Assembly: GCA_020161355.1 (NCBI GenBank)
Contig: JAIUOF010000002.1
Location: 558,001 to 622,000 of the forward strand
Direction: 5' to 3'
DNA: 64,000 nucleotides
From: Bacteroidota bacterium
GTDB taxonomy: Bacteria > Bacteroidota > Bacteroidia > Cytophagales > Spirosomataceae
The translations under genes and the position numbers were made by a program. Below, piece after piece: positions 43,244 through 53,206 of this stretch. How positions within the stretch are numbered: position 1 is the stretch's first letter; each line of letters starts with the position of its first letter. Below the pieces are notes generated by a model. That model did no database searches. It was not told where the DNA came from and saw only the letters and a list, made by a program, of their open reading frames with translations.

Positions 43244-45046
43244 ATGGTAGCTGAAAAGGGAACAATTTCGATTAACACCGAAAACATCTTTCCGATCATT
43301 AAAAAATTTCTTTATTCCGACCACGAAATATTTTTACGTGAGTTGGTTTCAAATGCCGTTGATGCCACCCAAAAAATCAAAAAACTGTCATCTTTAGGCC
43401 AATATGAAGGTGAATTGGGTGATACCAAAATCAAAGTTTCGGTTGATAAAGACGCTAAAACTATCACGATTTCTGATAAGGGAATTGGTATGACCACCGA
43501 AGAAATCAAAAAATATATCAACCAGATTGCCTATTCGGGAGCAAAAGAATTTGTTGAAAAATACAACTCAGAAACCGACAAAAGTCAGATAATCGGACAA
43601 TTTGGCCTAGGATTTTACTCTGCTTTCATGGTCGCCAAAGAAGTTGAAATCTTCACCAAGTCGTATCAGGATGCACCCGCGGCCAAATGGAGAAGCGATG
43701 GCTCAACAGAATATGAAATAAGCGATTGGGACAAAGCTGAAAGAGGAACAGATATCGTGTTACACGTAAGTGAAGACAACGAGGAGTTCCTTGAAGAATC
43801 AAAACTGGAACAAATTCTGACCAAATACGGCAAATTCCTTCCGGTTGAAATCGAATTTAAAGAGAAAGTCATCAATAACCCGTCTCCTATTTGGGTAAAA
43901 CAGCCTTCCGACCTAAAAGACGAAGATTATCTGGCATTTTACAAAGAGCTTTATCCATATTCCGAAGATCCGTTGTTCTGGATTCACCTTAATGTGGACT
44001 ATCCGTTTAACCTGACAGGGGTATTGTATTTCCCAAAAATCAAAAACGATTTCCAACTTAACAGAGAAAAAATCCAGCTTTATAGCCGTCAGGTATTTAT
44101 CACAGACGACGTAAAAGATGTCGTTCCTGAGTTTTTACAGTTGCTGCACGGGGTTATAGATTCGCCGGATATTCCTCTAAACGTATCGAGGAGCTATCTT
44201 CAGGCCGACGGAAATGTAAAACGCATCAACTCGCATATCACCAAAAAAGTAGCAGATAAACTGGCCGACCTGTTCAAAGAAGACCGTAAGTCATTTGAAG
44301 AAAAATGGGAGTCTATCGGGATGTTTGTAAAATATGGGGTAATAGCCGACGATAAATTTTATGACAGAGCCAAGGATTTTATTCTTTTCAAAAATACAGA
44401 AAATCAATACTTTACGATTGATGAGTATAAAGAAAAACTGGAAATAAATCAAAAAGACAAAGATGGCAATACGGTGGCCCTTTATGCCAACGACATCAGC
44501 AAACAGGATGCCTTTATAGCCGGAGCTAAAAAACGTGAGTTTGATGTTTTGGTTTTTGACGACGTTCTTGACGCTCATTTTATCAATGCGATTGAAGCCA
44601 AAATCGAGAAGTTTCAGTTTAAGCGTGTTGATGCTGATACTTTTGATAAGCTCATTGACAAAGGTTTGAAATCTGAAGTAGTGCTTTCTGAAGATGAGAA
44701 AAAGAAAGTGGAGGAAACATTTAAAACCCACGTTGGAAATAACATCGTACAGATCGAGGCACTCCCAATTGATGAATTGCCGGTTAGTATCGTGATGCCT
44801 GAATTTATGCGTAGATATACTGACATGAGCAAACTCAATGGTCAGGCGGGGATGTTTGGAAACATGCCGGTAATGTACAATCTGGTAGTAAACGGCAATC
44901 ACCCACTTATAGGTAAAATAGCCAAAGATGGCGACGAAAATGGCCTGGCTAAACAATTGGTTGACCTTGCACTTCTTTCTCAAGGAATGCTAAGTGGAAG
45001 CGAGCTAACCAAATTTATAGAAAGAAGTGTACAAAGTCTTGTATAA
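43244..45046 (+). CDS. htpG: Molecular chaperone HtpG (Hsp90)
   Basis: A 600-residue Hsp90: FLRELVSNAVDATQKIKKL and the ATP-lid region SDKGIGMTTEEIKKYINQIAYSGA in the N-terminal GHKL domain, GQFGLGFYSAFMVA, the middle domain (FWIHLNVDYPFNLTGVLYFP) and a C-terminal dimerisation region. Length and motifs are complete. It refolds or remodels client proteins with ATP. It stands alone with its own upstream regulatory region. Confidence 0.97.
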   Translation: MVAEKGTISINTENIFPIIKKFLYSDHEIFLRELVSNAVDATQKIKKLSSLGQYEGELGDTKIKVSVDKDAKTITISDKGIGMTTEEIKKYINQIAYSGAKEFVEKYNSETDKSQIIGQFGLGFYSAFMVAKEVEIFTKSYQDAPAAKWRSDGSTEYEISDWDKAERGTDIVLHVSEDNEEFLEESKLEQILTKYGKFLPVEIEFKEKVINNPSPIWVKQPSDLKDEDYLAFYKELYPYSEDPLFWIHLNVDYPFNLTGVLYFPKIKNDFQLNREKIQLYSRQVFITDDVKDVVPEFLQLLHGVIDSPDIPLNVSRSYLQADGNVKRINSHITKKVADKLADLFKEDRKSFEEKWESIGMFVKYGVIADDKFYDRAKDFILFKNTENQYFTIDEYKEKLEINQKDKDGNTVALYANDISKQDAFIAGAKKREFDVLVFDDVLDAHFINAIEAKIEKFQFKRVDADTFDKLIDKGLKSEVVLSEDEKKKVEETFKTHVGNNIVQIEALPIDELPVSIVMPEFMRRYTDMSKLNGQAGMFGNMPVMYNLVVNGNHPLIGKIAKDGDENGLAKQLVDLALLSQGMLSGSELTKFIERSVQSLV

Positions 45047-45100
45047 GAGGTTAATTATTAAATAGTTTCAGATTTTTACATTTAAAACTAATTTACATTC

Positions 45101-45136
45101 AAAGCCATAGACTCTAATAAAGTTTATGGCTTTTTT
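45101..45136 (+). terminator. Terminator after htpG
   Basis: AAGCCATAGACT and AGTTTATGGCTT pair over 12 bp (one G-U pair) and a run of T follows, about 55 bp after the htpG stop. Confidence 0.8.
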
Positions 45137-45196
45137 CATTAAAAGTTTGATTATGAATATTCTTTGAATAGTTTTGATATCATAATCCCTTTTTTG

Positions 45197-45430
45197 ATGA
45201 ATAAAATATTTTATATTTTTCTATTTTCAACTTTTTCGGTTTTTGCACAATCAACAGAATCAAGTAACTCTCCTGTCTATGTATATCAAGGATTCGGATT
45301 AGGCACATCCATAGCTGTAGCCATCTCCTGGTCAAGAAATAAATCAATATTCTTTGCCATTCTTCACGGAATTTTCAGCTGGTTTTATGTGGCTTATTAT
45401 TATTTTAACCGGGAAAAAGAGGAAAACTAA
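45197..45430 (+). CDS. Small exported membrane protein
   Basis: A 77-residue protein with a signal peptide (about 1-18, FSVFAQ) and one or two hydrophobic segments (GLGTSIAVAISW, FFAILHGIFSWFYVAYYYF). The ATG at 45197 is chosen over 45164 because it begins the signal peptide. I do not recognise it. Its last 4 bp overlap the end of the serine hydrolase gene on the other strand. Confidence 0.65.
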   Translation: MNKIFYIFLFSTFSVFAQSTESSNSPVYVYQGFGLGTSIAVAISWSRNKSIFFAILHGIFSWFYVAYYYFNREKEEN

Positions 45431-46656
45431 TTTCCAGACTTGCTCCATTTCAAAGCTGCACTAAATACGGCTTCTCTGATTGGATTTACATTGAAATAGT
45501 CTTTTGTGGGCTGAAGCCCCATATTTTGCCTGTTAATCAGCAAGATAACTGACAAATTTCCTTCGGGAACAACCGCTATGCTGGTCCCTGTAAAGCCGGT
45601 ATGTCCAAAAGTACCCTCGGGAGCATTACGCATAAAAGCATTTTGGGAGTCCATCATCCAACCCAGGCCATTTTTGAATTGATCTTTAGTCGTAAAAAGG
45701 TCAATAGTTTTTTCCGAAATAAACTGCCTTTTACCTGTTTTACCTTTATTTCTCAGCATATCAACCAATATCTGAATATCCCTGATATCGGAAAAAAGTC
45801 CGGCAGCACCAGATATTCCCTCACTGGCATACCATGCATTTCCATCATTCACCTCACCTTGCAGCACATATTGTCTCCAGCCATTCCACGATTTGGGATC
45901 CAGGCCTTCTATTTTAAATCCAAGCGAGGGATCTTCGACCATACGTTTTTCATAGGGATTTCCGGGAGAAGTAGCCGCTATGAGATATTTAGCTTTAACA
46001 GGATTAAAACCTGTGTTTTTCATTTTTAACGGCCCAAATATTTCCGATTTGAGGTATTGATCCAGAGATTTCCCCGAAACATTTTCAATAATTTCTCCTA
46101 AAATCGTAAAACCCAAATCAGAATAATGCCGCTCGGCACCCACCGGATATTTTAAAGGAAGATTCTTAATAAATTTAAAAGTTTCCTTTCTTTTGCTTGA
46201 AAAATAATACAAAGGATACCAATCGTACATACCCGAGGTGTGGGTGAGCAGATGCCTGATGGTTATATTTGCCTTTTCACCTTCTGAAAAACCAATAACA
46301 AACTTACTTACAGGATCTCCTATATTTAATTTTCCCTGATCATAGAGTTTCATTATCGCAGTGGTTGTACCCACTACTTTGGTAAGAGAGGCAATATCAA
46401 AGAGATGCTTTAAAGACATCGGTTCCGGATTTTCCGACTTTGAGCCATCAAATTCTTTCAATCTCGCCTGCCCGAAAGCTTTTTCCAAAACCAACTTATT
46501 GTCCTTTTTTATTGCTACCACTGCTCCGGGAATTTTACTATTATCAATAAATTGGTTGATAATAGTACTTACTTCTTTATCTAATATCTCAGGATTATTT
46601 TTTTGAGCAAAAGATGAAATACCAAACAGCAATAAAAAGATTCGGAATAAATTCAT
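45427..46656 (-). CDS. Exported serine hydrolase (beta-lactamase class C/EstB-like)
   Basis: A 409-residue protein with a signal peptide (about 1-17) and the penicillin-binding-fold triad: SLTK (ASLTKVVGTT, nucleophile Ser), YSD (RHYSDLGF) and HTG (FGHTGFTGTS). Such enzymes are esterases, D-amino-acid peptidases or beta-lactamases; true beta-lactamase activity is not implied. Probably periplasmic. Confidence 0.9.
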   Translation of the reverse strand: MNLFRIFLLLFGISSFAQKNNPEILDKEVSTIINQFIDNSKIPGAVVAIKKDNKLVLEKAFGQARLKEFDGSKSENPEPMSLKHLFDIASLTKVVGTTTAIMKLYDQGKLNIGDPVSKFVIGFSEGEKANITIRHLLTHTSGMYDWYPLYYFSSKRKETFKFIKNLPLKYPVGAERHYSDLGFTILGEIIENVSGKSLDQYLKSEIFGPLKMKNTGFNPVKAKYLIAATSPGNPYEKRMVEDPSLGFKIEGLDPKSWNGWRQYVLQGEVNDGNAWYASEGISGAAGLFSDIRDIQILVDMLRNKGKTGKRQFISEKTIDLFTTKDQFKNGLGWMMDSQNAFMRNAPEGTFGHTGFTGTSIAVVPEGNLSVILLINRQNMGLQPTKDYFNVNPIREAVFSAALKWSKSGN

Positions 46657-46706
46657 TTAATTGGGTTAATATTGATTTGACCAAATATACTCGATTGGGC
46701 CTTTAA

Positions 46707-47351
46707 TCACCAATTTTTGATAACCTCTTTTAACTCCTGAGGCTTAATACTCAGATAATCTTTTGAAAAATAACCAATTGCAATTAATGCAACAAAAAAC
46801 AAGATGACAACCATCCACTGGGTAGAACTCGTTTTCTGAATCTCCTGACGGTCTTTGAGCTCACAAACTTCGCCCGGGCAATATCTTACCTGTCCTTTGT
46901 TAAACAAACCGTAGATTTTGCAACCTATACAAAAGTTAAAGGCAAGCTCGGAAAACATAAAAATCATGCATATCAGACAGGTAATGCCAGTGATCGGTCC
47001 ATAGGCGTTAAGAAGAACTATGTGAATAAACATAGCAGCTGAAAGCGTAAAACCGATATACCAGGCAAATTTCTTTTGAGCAGCTCCTACATAGATTGGA
47101 GTTTGTTTTCTAACAAAAAACCTGGCGATAATGAGTGAAGGCGAATATTTGGGATTAATAAAAATCCTGATAGCCATGTCGGTCATAAATGCTGGGATAA
47201 AGTATTTTATCATGATAAAATCCCCGCCGAAAATGATTTTCCAAAAGGAAGTTATCAAAAATAAAAATAATATTCCTGCTGCTCCACGGATTTCTCTTTC
47301 GTTCATTACCGGAATGTCATATCCCGCTACAGTTTCACCAAATTGCTTCAT
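46707..47351 (-). CDS. DUF4395 family membrane protein
   Basis: A 214-residue, roughly five-helix membrane protein with the DUF4395 motifs (FIPAFMTDMAIRIFINPKYSP, FFVRKQTPIYVGAAQKKFAW) and a Cys-rich loop FNFCIGCKIYGLFNKG ... CPGEVCE that could bind metal or form disulfides. DUF4395 proteins are often near thiosulfate or redox genes; here no such partner is adjacent. Confidence 0.82.
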   Translation of the reverse strand: MKQFGETVAGYDIPVMNEREIRGAAGILFLFLITSFWKIIFGGDFIMIKYFIPAFMTDMAIRIFINPKYSPSLIIARFFVRKQTPIYVGAAQKKFAWYIGFTLSAAMFIHIVLLNAYGPITGITCLICMIFMFSELAFNFCIGCKIYGLFNKGQVRYCPGEVCELKDRQEIQKTSSTQWMVVILFFVALIAIGYFSKDYLSIKPQELKEVIKNW

Positions 47352-47466
47352 ACAGATATTTTTTTCTACAAAAGAAAGCTTTGCATTTTTTTCCTATGCA
47401 AAAAAGTACATCAGTGGAACAATTTCCTGATAGTTGGAGAAAAAGAAGTCTTTAAACAAATATTAA

Positions 47467-48147
47467 TCAGCAGTTTAATTTAAAGCCTACACCGTGAATA
47501 TTTTCGATTTTAATTTTCGGGTCGCCTGATAGCATTTTCCTAATACGGGTAACGAAAACATCCATACTACGGCCTAAAAAGTAGTCATCACGGCCCCAAA
47601 TTGCAGTTAAAATCTCCTCACGCTTAGCGATTTGATTCTTTCTTTCGAGCAAAAACTTCAATACTTCAGCTTCACGATGGGTAAGCTTTTGTATATCACC
47701 GTTTATGGTCAGTGTTTGTTGTGAAAAACTAAAATCATAGTCTCCGCAAGAAAACTGGTCGGTGGTGGCGGTAGAATCTGAAACTGCATTTCGTTTTAAA
47801 AATACCCTGATTCTTAAAACCAGTTCTTCTATACTGAAAGGTTTGGTAATATAGTCATCGCCCCCTATTTTCAAGCCGGTAATTTTATCTTCCTGAAGTG
47901 TTTTAGCGGTTAGAAAAATAATAGGAATCTGAGAATTTTGGGTTCTTATTTTTTCGGCAAGAGAAAAACCGTCCAGTTCAGGCAGGTTTACATCCAGTAG
48001 ACAAAGGTCAAACTTTTCCTTTTTGAAAGTTTTCCAGGCCTCTTTCCCATCATGAAAATGTAAAATCTCAAAGCCTTCTTCTTCGAGGCTGTCTTTGGTT
48101 ACAAATCCAAGGTTTGGGTCGTCTTCAACATATAAAATCTTTGCCAT
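47467..48147 (-). CDS. OmpR/PhoB-type response regulator
   Basis: A 226-residue regulator: receiver domain 1-120 with acidic pocket EDD (8-10), phospho-acceptor Asp52 (LCLLDVNLPELDG) and Lys in YITKPF; C-terminal winged helix (about 130-226; LTHREAEVLKFLLERKNQ, VFVTRIRKML, GVGFKLNC). The ATG at 48147 lies 5 bp past the histidine kinase stop, so the pair is one operon and the kinase is its likely phosphodonor. Confidence 0.94.
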   Translation of the reverse strand: MAKILYVEDDPNLGFVTKDSLEEEGFEILHFHDGKEAWKTFKKEKFDLCLLDVNLPELDGFSLAEKIRTQNSQIPIIFLTAKTLQEDKITGLKIGGDDYITKPFSIEELVLRIRVFLKRNAVSDSTATTDQFSCGDYDFSFSQQTLTINGDIQKLTHREAEVLKFLLERKNQIAKREEILTAIWGRDDYFLGRSMDVFVTRIRKMLSGDPKIKIENIHGVGFKLNC

Positions 48148-48151
48148 AATA

Positions 48152-49411
48152 TTAGTCTGGTTGCGGTATAAAAATTTCAAATTTAGTGCCAACTCCTAAC
48201 TCACTTGACACCTGGATTTTCCATTTGTGCAGGTTAATGATTTCTTTTACATAGTTAAGGCCTAGTCCAAAGCCCTTTACATTATGCAGGTTGCCTGTAG
48301 GTACCCTGTAGAACTTATTATAAATTTTGGCCAAATGCTCTTTTGGAATCCCTATACCTCTATCTTCTATCCATACTACCAGAGCGTGCGACTCATTTCG
48401 GGTGCCAATAGTAATAAATGGAGGTTTGGGCGAATATTTTTTTGCGTTATCTATCAAATTCCTGATCACATTCATGAGGTGCATGCGGTCAGCGAGAATA
48501 GTAGTTTTAGTGGCAAGTAACTCAAGTTGAAAATTTTCTTCCAACTCTGCCTTCAAACTGTCAGACACTTCAGCGATTATCTCATGCATTTCCTGCAGCT
48601 TGATATCCAGCTCCATTTGGCCACGCCCTATTCTGGCGGTAGCCAGCACTGCCTCCACCTGGTTTTTCAGCCGGTTATTTTCTTGTTTTATGATTTGTAC
48701 ATATCGATTTAGCCTCTCGGGCTGATCCAGAATTTTACCCTGACTCAATACATCTGTGGCAATTTTTATGGTAGAAATGGGCGTCTGAAACTCATGAGTC
48801 ATGTTGTTGATAAAATCACGTTGTACTTCGCTTAGTCTTTTTTGTTTTAAAATCACAAACATAGAATAAGCAAAAAACGCCATCACGACCATTGTAATGA
48901 TCGAAGAAATCATCCAGAAATCAAGTTTTCCGGTAATATAGCTATCCTGATCAGGGAATTTTACCGCAAAATAATTGAGAAATTGATCAGACTTAGGCAT
49001 CGCCGCAACGTGATTAACCTCTTCAATCTCATAATTCTTGTTGATATGCCCTCCAAATACGATTTTATCTGTGTCACAGTTATAGATACCATATTCAAAA
49101 TCGGCGTTGATATTATTTCTCCTGAATTCCTCTTTGAGCAGATGCTCCAGGATTTCCTGTCCGAGCGGCACCCTTAGGTTTACTACGTAATAATCAGAAC
49201 TAACCTGATCCACAGGATTTTCAAAATTGGAAAGTTTATATGAGGCAGAAATCTGATTGGCCACATTTCGCAAAGAAACCATCACAGTCTGGTGAAATTG
49301 CTGACTTTTAAGATCAAAGGCTCTTTTGACCCAATAAATCTGAATGGCGAGAATTCCTGTAATTGCGATAACTCCCAGAATAATTACTAAACGTATGGTA
49401 CTTCTGCTCAA
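48152..49411 (-). CDS. Sensor histidine kinase
   Basis: A 419-residue HisKA/HATPase kinase: TM1 about 6-27, a periplasmic sensor loop (about 28-165), TM2 about 167-188, the H-box NNMTHEFQTPISTIKIATD with phospho-acceptor His206, N-box VIRNLIDNAKKYSP, G1 VVWIEDRGIGIP and G2 GFGLGLNYVKEI. It senses an unknown periplasmic signal and should phosphorylate the following regulator. Only a TTG start (49411) precedes TM1. Confidence 0.93.
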   Translation of the reverse strand: MSRSTIRLVIILGVIAITGILAIQIYWVKRAFDLKSQQFHQTVMVSLRNVANQISASYKLSNFENPVDQVSSDYYVVNLRVPLGQEILEHLLKEEFRRNNINADFEYGIYNCDTDKIVFGGHINKNYEIEEVNHVAAMPKSDQFLNYFAVKFPDQDSYITGKLDFWMISSIITMVVMAFFAYSMFVILKQKRLSEVQRDFINNMTHEFQTPISTIKIATDVLSQGKILDQPERLNRYVQIIKQENNRLKNQVEAVLATARIGRGQMELDIKLQEMHEIIAEVSDSLKAELEENFQLELLATKTTILADRMHLMNVIRNLIDNAKKYSPKPPFITIGTRNESHALVVWIEDRGIGIPKEHLAKIYNKFYRVPTGNLHNVKGFGLGLNYVKEIINLHKWKIQVSSELGVGTKFEIFIPQPD

Positions 49412-49565
49412 TTTTTACTAGGGTTTAGCTAAGCTTTGGTTGTTTCCGACAAATATAATACACTTTTTTAAGATTTTTTAATATTGATTTTCCCAAATCA
49501 TTCATTTTGGGTCTGAAAATCATTAGAAATTAGTGTTTTTGCAAAAACTTAAACACTTTTTGATA

Positions 49566-50390
49566 TCAAGCAGAATAATATTTTACACCATGAAAATCCA
49601 AAAATTTTGTAATAGTGTCGGCATGAACTCCCCATCCTACGTTTAGAAATTGATTTTCTTCTATTTCAACACCCTCTTTTTTTATTTTTGGAGAAAAGCC
49701 CAAAGGCAAATGCCGGGTTTGAGATTGAAGAGCCCAAATATTTCCATATCTGTCAAAAGTTGGCCCTCCACTTTGACCACGTAATCCCGGAGAACTGGTT
49801 TCAAGCCATTTGTATTCAAACTTCCCATCAGGGCTATTGCCTGAAAGGACATTCCGGGTCATTATGCCTTCCATCGGAAACATCGGAATTGGAAAAATCG
49901 ACTGATCATAGACAAAACTCCGCATTGATTCATTAAAATTAACTGCAACATCATAAAAAGGGAAACCTAGCTTGCATAAAGAGGTACCGGGAATTACGTT
50001 TTCAGGTCTGATAAATCTGGGATAGTTTTTAACCAATCCTGAATTGAAATTTTCGATTTTCCCAACAGCCAAATCATTGTCTTTCAAAATATGAAAATTA
50101 TTAACTTTATGATTGTCAGCACCAAACCAAAGTGAATGTTGCAAAATCCATTTTGGGTTAGGAGACAGGGTCGTCTGCGTTTTTTGATTCAAATATTCCT
50201 GATACTGAGCCACATGCTGTTGGTGGGCCATCATACCATTAAGCATATGTGCGGCTGTAATAAACCAGCCATCTTCATTAATAATTACAAATGCACCCAC
50301 ACCACTTTCAAGCGTACCGTCCATCAATTTTGAAGAAATCAAAACTGGAAATGTGTATTTTGAGGCAAGTTTATAAGCTTCTGAAAACAT
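49566..50390 (-). CDS. Trypsin-like serine protease
   Basis: A protein of about 274 residues with the S1-type triad: His in WFITAAHML, Asp in KDNDLAVGK and Ser in LRGQSGGPTF. No signal peptide is evident, so it appears cytoplasmic, unusual for this fold; it may act in protein quality control or stress. Start is taken as ATG at 50390, but the ATG at 50417 gives nine more residues and cannot be excluded. A weak terminator-like CCAATgattgATTGG sits upstream at about 50520. Confidence 0.82.
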   Translation of the reverse strand: MFSEAYKLASKYTFPVLISSKLMDGTLESGVGAFVIINEDGWFITAAHMLNGMMAHQQHVAQYQEYLNQKTQTTLSPNPKWILQHSLWFGADNHKVNNFHILKDNDLAVGKIENFNSGLVKNYPRFIRPENVIPGTSLCKLGFPFYDVAVNFNESMRSFVYDQSIFPIPMFPMEGIMTRNVLSGNSPDGKFEYKWLETSSPGLRGQSGGPTFDRYGNIWALQSQTRHLPLGFSPKIKKEGVEIEENQFLNVGWGVHADTITKFLDFHGVKYYSA

Positions 50391-50556
50391 TTTTTTGCGG
50401 CAAACTGCGTCCGGCATTTAGCTTTCAGCACTTTTTGTTTTAATAATTTCTAAAATTCAGACTTTCAGTGATCAAAATTTTCCTTTCTTTTGCGTAAAAT
50501 CACCTAAAATAGAAAGAGCCAATGATTGATTGGTTTAAGAATAATCCAAAAAAACA

Positions 50557-52185
50557 TTAAAAAACCCGCTCCCCTCCTATCCAGGTCTGTAAAACCTTGG
50601 TAGCTCTGATTTTTGAAAGTTCAACATTCATAATATCCTGATCCAGCACTACAAAATCGGCCTTTTTCCCAGGCTCAAGACTTCCTCTCTCTTTTTCTTC
50701 AAAATTGGCATAAGCACTCCAAATGGTCATTGCTTTCAAAGCCTCTTTTCTTGAAATGGCATTTTGGGTTTGATATCCACCATCGGGCCAGTTTTTTGCA
50801 TCCTGACGGGCAACAGCAGCATGAAAACCAAAGAGGGGATTGATATACTCAACCGGAAAATCGCTGCCGTTAGGTAAAATCCCATTTTGTTTCATCAAAT
50901 CATTGTAAGCATAACCATGCTTCTCACGCTCAGCACCCAATCTTTTTCCGGCCCAGTACATATCAGACGTGCCGTGGGTAGCCTGAATGGAAGGTATTAC
51001 CGAATATTTGGAGAATTTCGGTACGTCGGCAGGGTTTACCACCTGGGCATGTTCGATTCGCCAGCGTCGGTTGTTTTTTTGCTTTAAATATTTCCCGTAC
51101 AAATCCAGTACCAGACGGTTGGCCGAATCACCAATGCAATGTGTATTAGCCTGGTAATCTGACTTATAAATCTGTTCAAAAAACTTATCCATCTCGTTTT
51201 TACTGGTAAGTAAAAAACCATAATTCCCCGGATCATCGCTGTAAGGCTTTAACAAACAAGCTCCTCTTGAACCCAAGGCCCCGTCGGCATAAATTTTAAA
51301 AGATCTTACGTTGATTCTATCGGTTTTGATGATACCTCTTTTGGTGAAATAATCAAGATTTCTTAGACCTACCGATACCATCACATAATCTCTGATTTTA
51401 AGTGAACCATCATCATGCATCTTCATCAAAAGTTCTATATCTTCCTGAGTGGCACCCGCTTCAGACACTGTGGTCAATCCTACCTTTAAGCATTCTTTTT
51501 GAGCTTCAAGAATCATTTTCCGCTTCTGCGATTCGGTTTCCACTGGCAAAACCCGTTTCAACAGCCCCATTGCATTGTCAATCAATATTCCTGTAAGTTG
51601 ACCATCCAAAACCTCGATAGCACCGCCAGCTACTTTCGATGCGGGTGAAATCCTGGCCAGTTGCAGAGCCCTGGCATTGGCCAATAGTGCATGCCCATCA
51701 ATTCGGGTGAGCATTACAGGAACATCAAGAAAAAGCTCATCCAGTGTTTCTTTATTTGGAAATTCTTTGATTTTCCAGTCGTTTTGATCCCAGCCACGAC
51801 CAATAATCCATTCATTATCAGGGTTATTTTTTCTGAAAACTTTCAGTCTCTCCAAAATCTCCTCAAAAGATTCAGCACCCACCAAATCACATTGAGCGAG
51901 CATTTCGCCCAAACCAATAAAATGAGAATGTGGATCATAAAAACCCGGGAACACCGCTTTCCCTCCCAAATCAAGAGTCTTTTTGGGTAAATATTTTTTT
52001 AATAAAATATTCTGACCTGCGACCTCGATGATTTTTCCATTATCCACTACAAAAGCGGTTTCGACTTTGAATGCAGCATTTACAGTATAAACTTTTGCAT
52101 GGGTAATCATTAAATCTACCGACCGTTTTTGAGCAAAAAGTCCATGACCAAAAAGTAATAAGAAGAATGACACTAATATTTTCAT
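50557..52185 (-). CDS. Exported amidohydrolase family protein (YtcJ-like)
   Basis: A 542-residue metal-dependent hydrolase with a signal peptide (MKILVSFFLLLFGHGLFAQ). The family pattern is clear: KAVFPGFYDPHSHFIG (metal-binding HxH), WIIGRGWDQNDW, INVRSFKIYADGALGSRGA, ANTHCIGDSANRLVLD, WRIEHAQVV and the C-terminal GSLEPGKKADFVVLD. It should hydrolyse an amide or cyclic imide in the periplasm; substrate unknown. The ATG at 52185 is used because it begins the signal peptide. Confidence 0.9.
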   Translation of the reverse strand: MKILVSFFLLLFGHGLFAQKRSVDLMITHAKVYTVNAAFKVETAFVVDNGKIIEVAGQNILLKKYLPKKTLDLGGKAVFPGFYDPHSHFIGLGEMLAQCDLVGAESFEEILERLKVFRKNNPDNEWIIGRGWDQNDWKIKEFPNKETLDELFLDVPVMLTRIDGHALLANARALQLARISPASKVAGGAIEVLDGQLTGILIDNAMGLLKRVLPVETESQKRKMILEAQKECLKVGLTTVSEAGATQEDIELLMKMHDDGSLKIRDYVMVSVGLRNLDYFTKRGIIKTDRINVRSFKIYADGALGSRGACLLKPYSDDPGNYGFLLTSKNEMDKFFEQIYKSDYQANTHCIGDSANRLVLDLYGKYLKQKNNRRWRIEHAQVVNPADVPKFSKYSVIPSIQATHGTSDMYWAGKRLGAEREKHGYAYNDLMKQNGILPNGSDFPVEYINPLFGFHAAVARQDAKNWPDGGYQTQNAISRKEALKAMTIWSAYANFEEKERGSLEPGKKADFVVLDQDIMNVELSKIRATKVLQTWIGGERVF

Positions 52186-52279
52186 ATATGGGCAAATTCT
52201 GTATCTATTAATTCTAAATGCTTTCAAAATACATTTTTTGATTTTTATGCAAAATATAGTGTCTATCGGAAAAGAAAAA

Positions 52280-52321
52280 GGGTTGTTTCGAAAATGATTC
52301 AATTATCAACCGAAACAACCC
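52280..52321 (-). terminator. Terminator after pirin operon
   Basis: GGGTTGTTTCG (52280-52290) and CGAAACAACCC (52311-52321) form a perfect 11-bp stem with a 20-nt loop; on the minus strand CTTTTTCTTTT follows. It ends the two-pirin unit. Confidence 0.8.
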
Positions 52322-52342
52322 TCTATTCAAAATATCAAAACC

Positions 52343-53194
52343 TCACATTACTCCCATTTTTCCCATCTGATAGTCCCGCATGGCCTGCATGATCTCGGTA
52401 GTGGTATTCATCACAAATGGCCCCTGGGCCACCATTGGCTCGTTTATCGGACTACCTGTACCAAAAATCAGCCTTGTGTTTTCATCAGCAAATAATTCAA
52501 TGCTTTCTCCTTCCATGCCAAACTGTATAAGCTGGGTTCCGATTACTAATCTGGAATTAATTTTCACTTCGCCGTTAAGCACATATAAAAGTATATTTTT
52601 ATCTGGGGAAACCTTTAAATTCAAACTTCCCCCTTTTTGCATGTTAATATTCAGAAATTCCAGGCCAGTCACCGAATTGGCCACGCCTTTTTGACCTTGG
52701 AATTCACCTGAAATAACCGAAACCTCCACTTTATTATCCTTTGATTTTACTACAGGAATTTCGCTTTTTTGAAAACCCTGATAGGTGGGTGCGATCATCT
52801 TTTTAGCAGCCGGCAAGTTCATCCAAAGTTGAATAATCTCCATTGGTCCGCCATTTTCACGCTGATAAGCTGAAAGATTTTCCGAATGAACAATCCCTCT
52901 TCCGGCTGTCATCCATTGAACCCCTCCATCTTTAATCACGCTTTTAAAACCCTGACTATCGGCATGTTCGATTTCACCTTCAAAAATAAAGGTCAGCGTT
53001 TCGAAGCCTCGATGCGGATGCGGCCCAAAGGGAAGGCCCTGATTGTAAGGCTGAAAAAAATGTGGCCCATGATGATGCAATAACAAAAACGGGCTGATTT
53101 GGTCAAGGCCAGTATCAGGCAATGGCTGGTACATTTTATGTTCACCTACACGCTGGGCGGTGGTTGAACTTATACGTTTTATTTCTCTTAACAT
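52343..53194 (-). CDS. Pirin family protein
   Basis: A 283-residue bicupin. The metal site of the N-terminal cupin reads HPHRGFETLTFIFEGEIEHAD, followed by GVQWMTAGRGIVHSE. The C-terminal pirin domain (about 170-283) has SGSPINEPMVAQGPFVMNT. Pirins bind Fe and act as redox sensors or quercetin dioxygenases. It starts 12 bp after the other pirin gene. Confidence 0.92.
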   Translation of the reverse strand: MLREIKRISSTTAQRVGEHKMYQPLPDTGLDQISPFLLLHHHGPHFFQPYNQGLPFGPHPHRGFETLTFIFEGEIEHADSQGFKSVIKDGGVQWMTAGRGIVHSENLSAYQRENGGPMEIIQLWMNLPAAKKMIAPTYQGFQKSEIPVVKSKDNKVEVSVISGEFQGQKGVANSVTGLEFLNINMQKGGSLNLKVSPDKNILLYVLNGEVKINSRLVIGTQLIQFGMEGESIELFADENTRLIFGTGSPINEPMVAQGPFVMNTTTEIMQAMRDYQMGKMGVM

Positions 53195-53206
53195 GATTTT
53201 CCTTTA

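Noticed and set aside
44291-44983. A 230-codon open frame antisense to htpG
   Set aside because: It lies wholly inside htpG, has no recognisable domain, and its composition follows from the htpG codons on the other strand.
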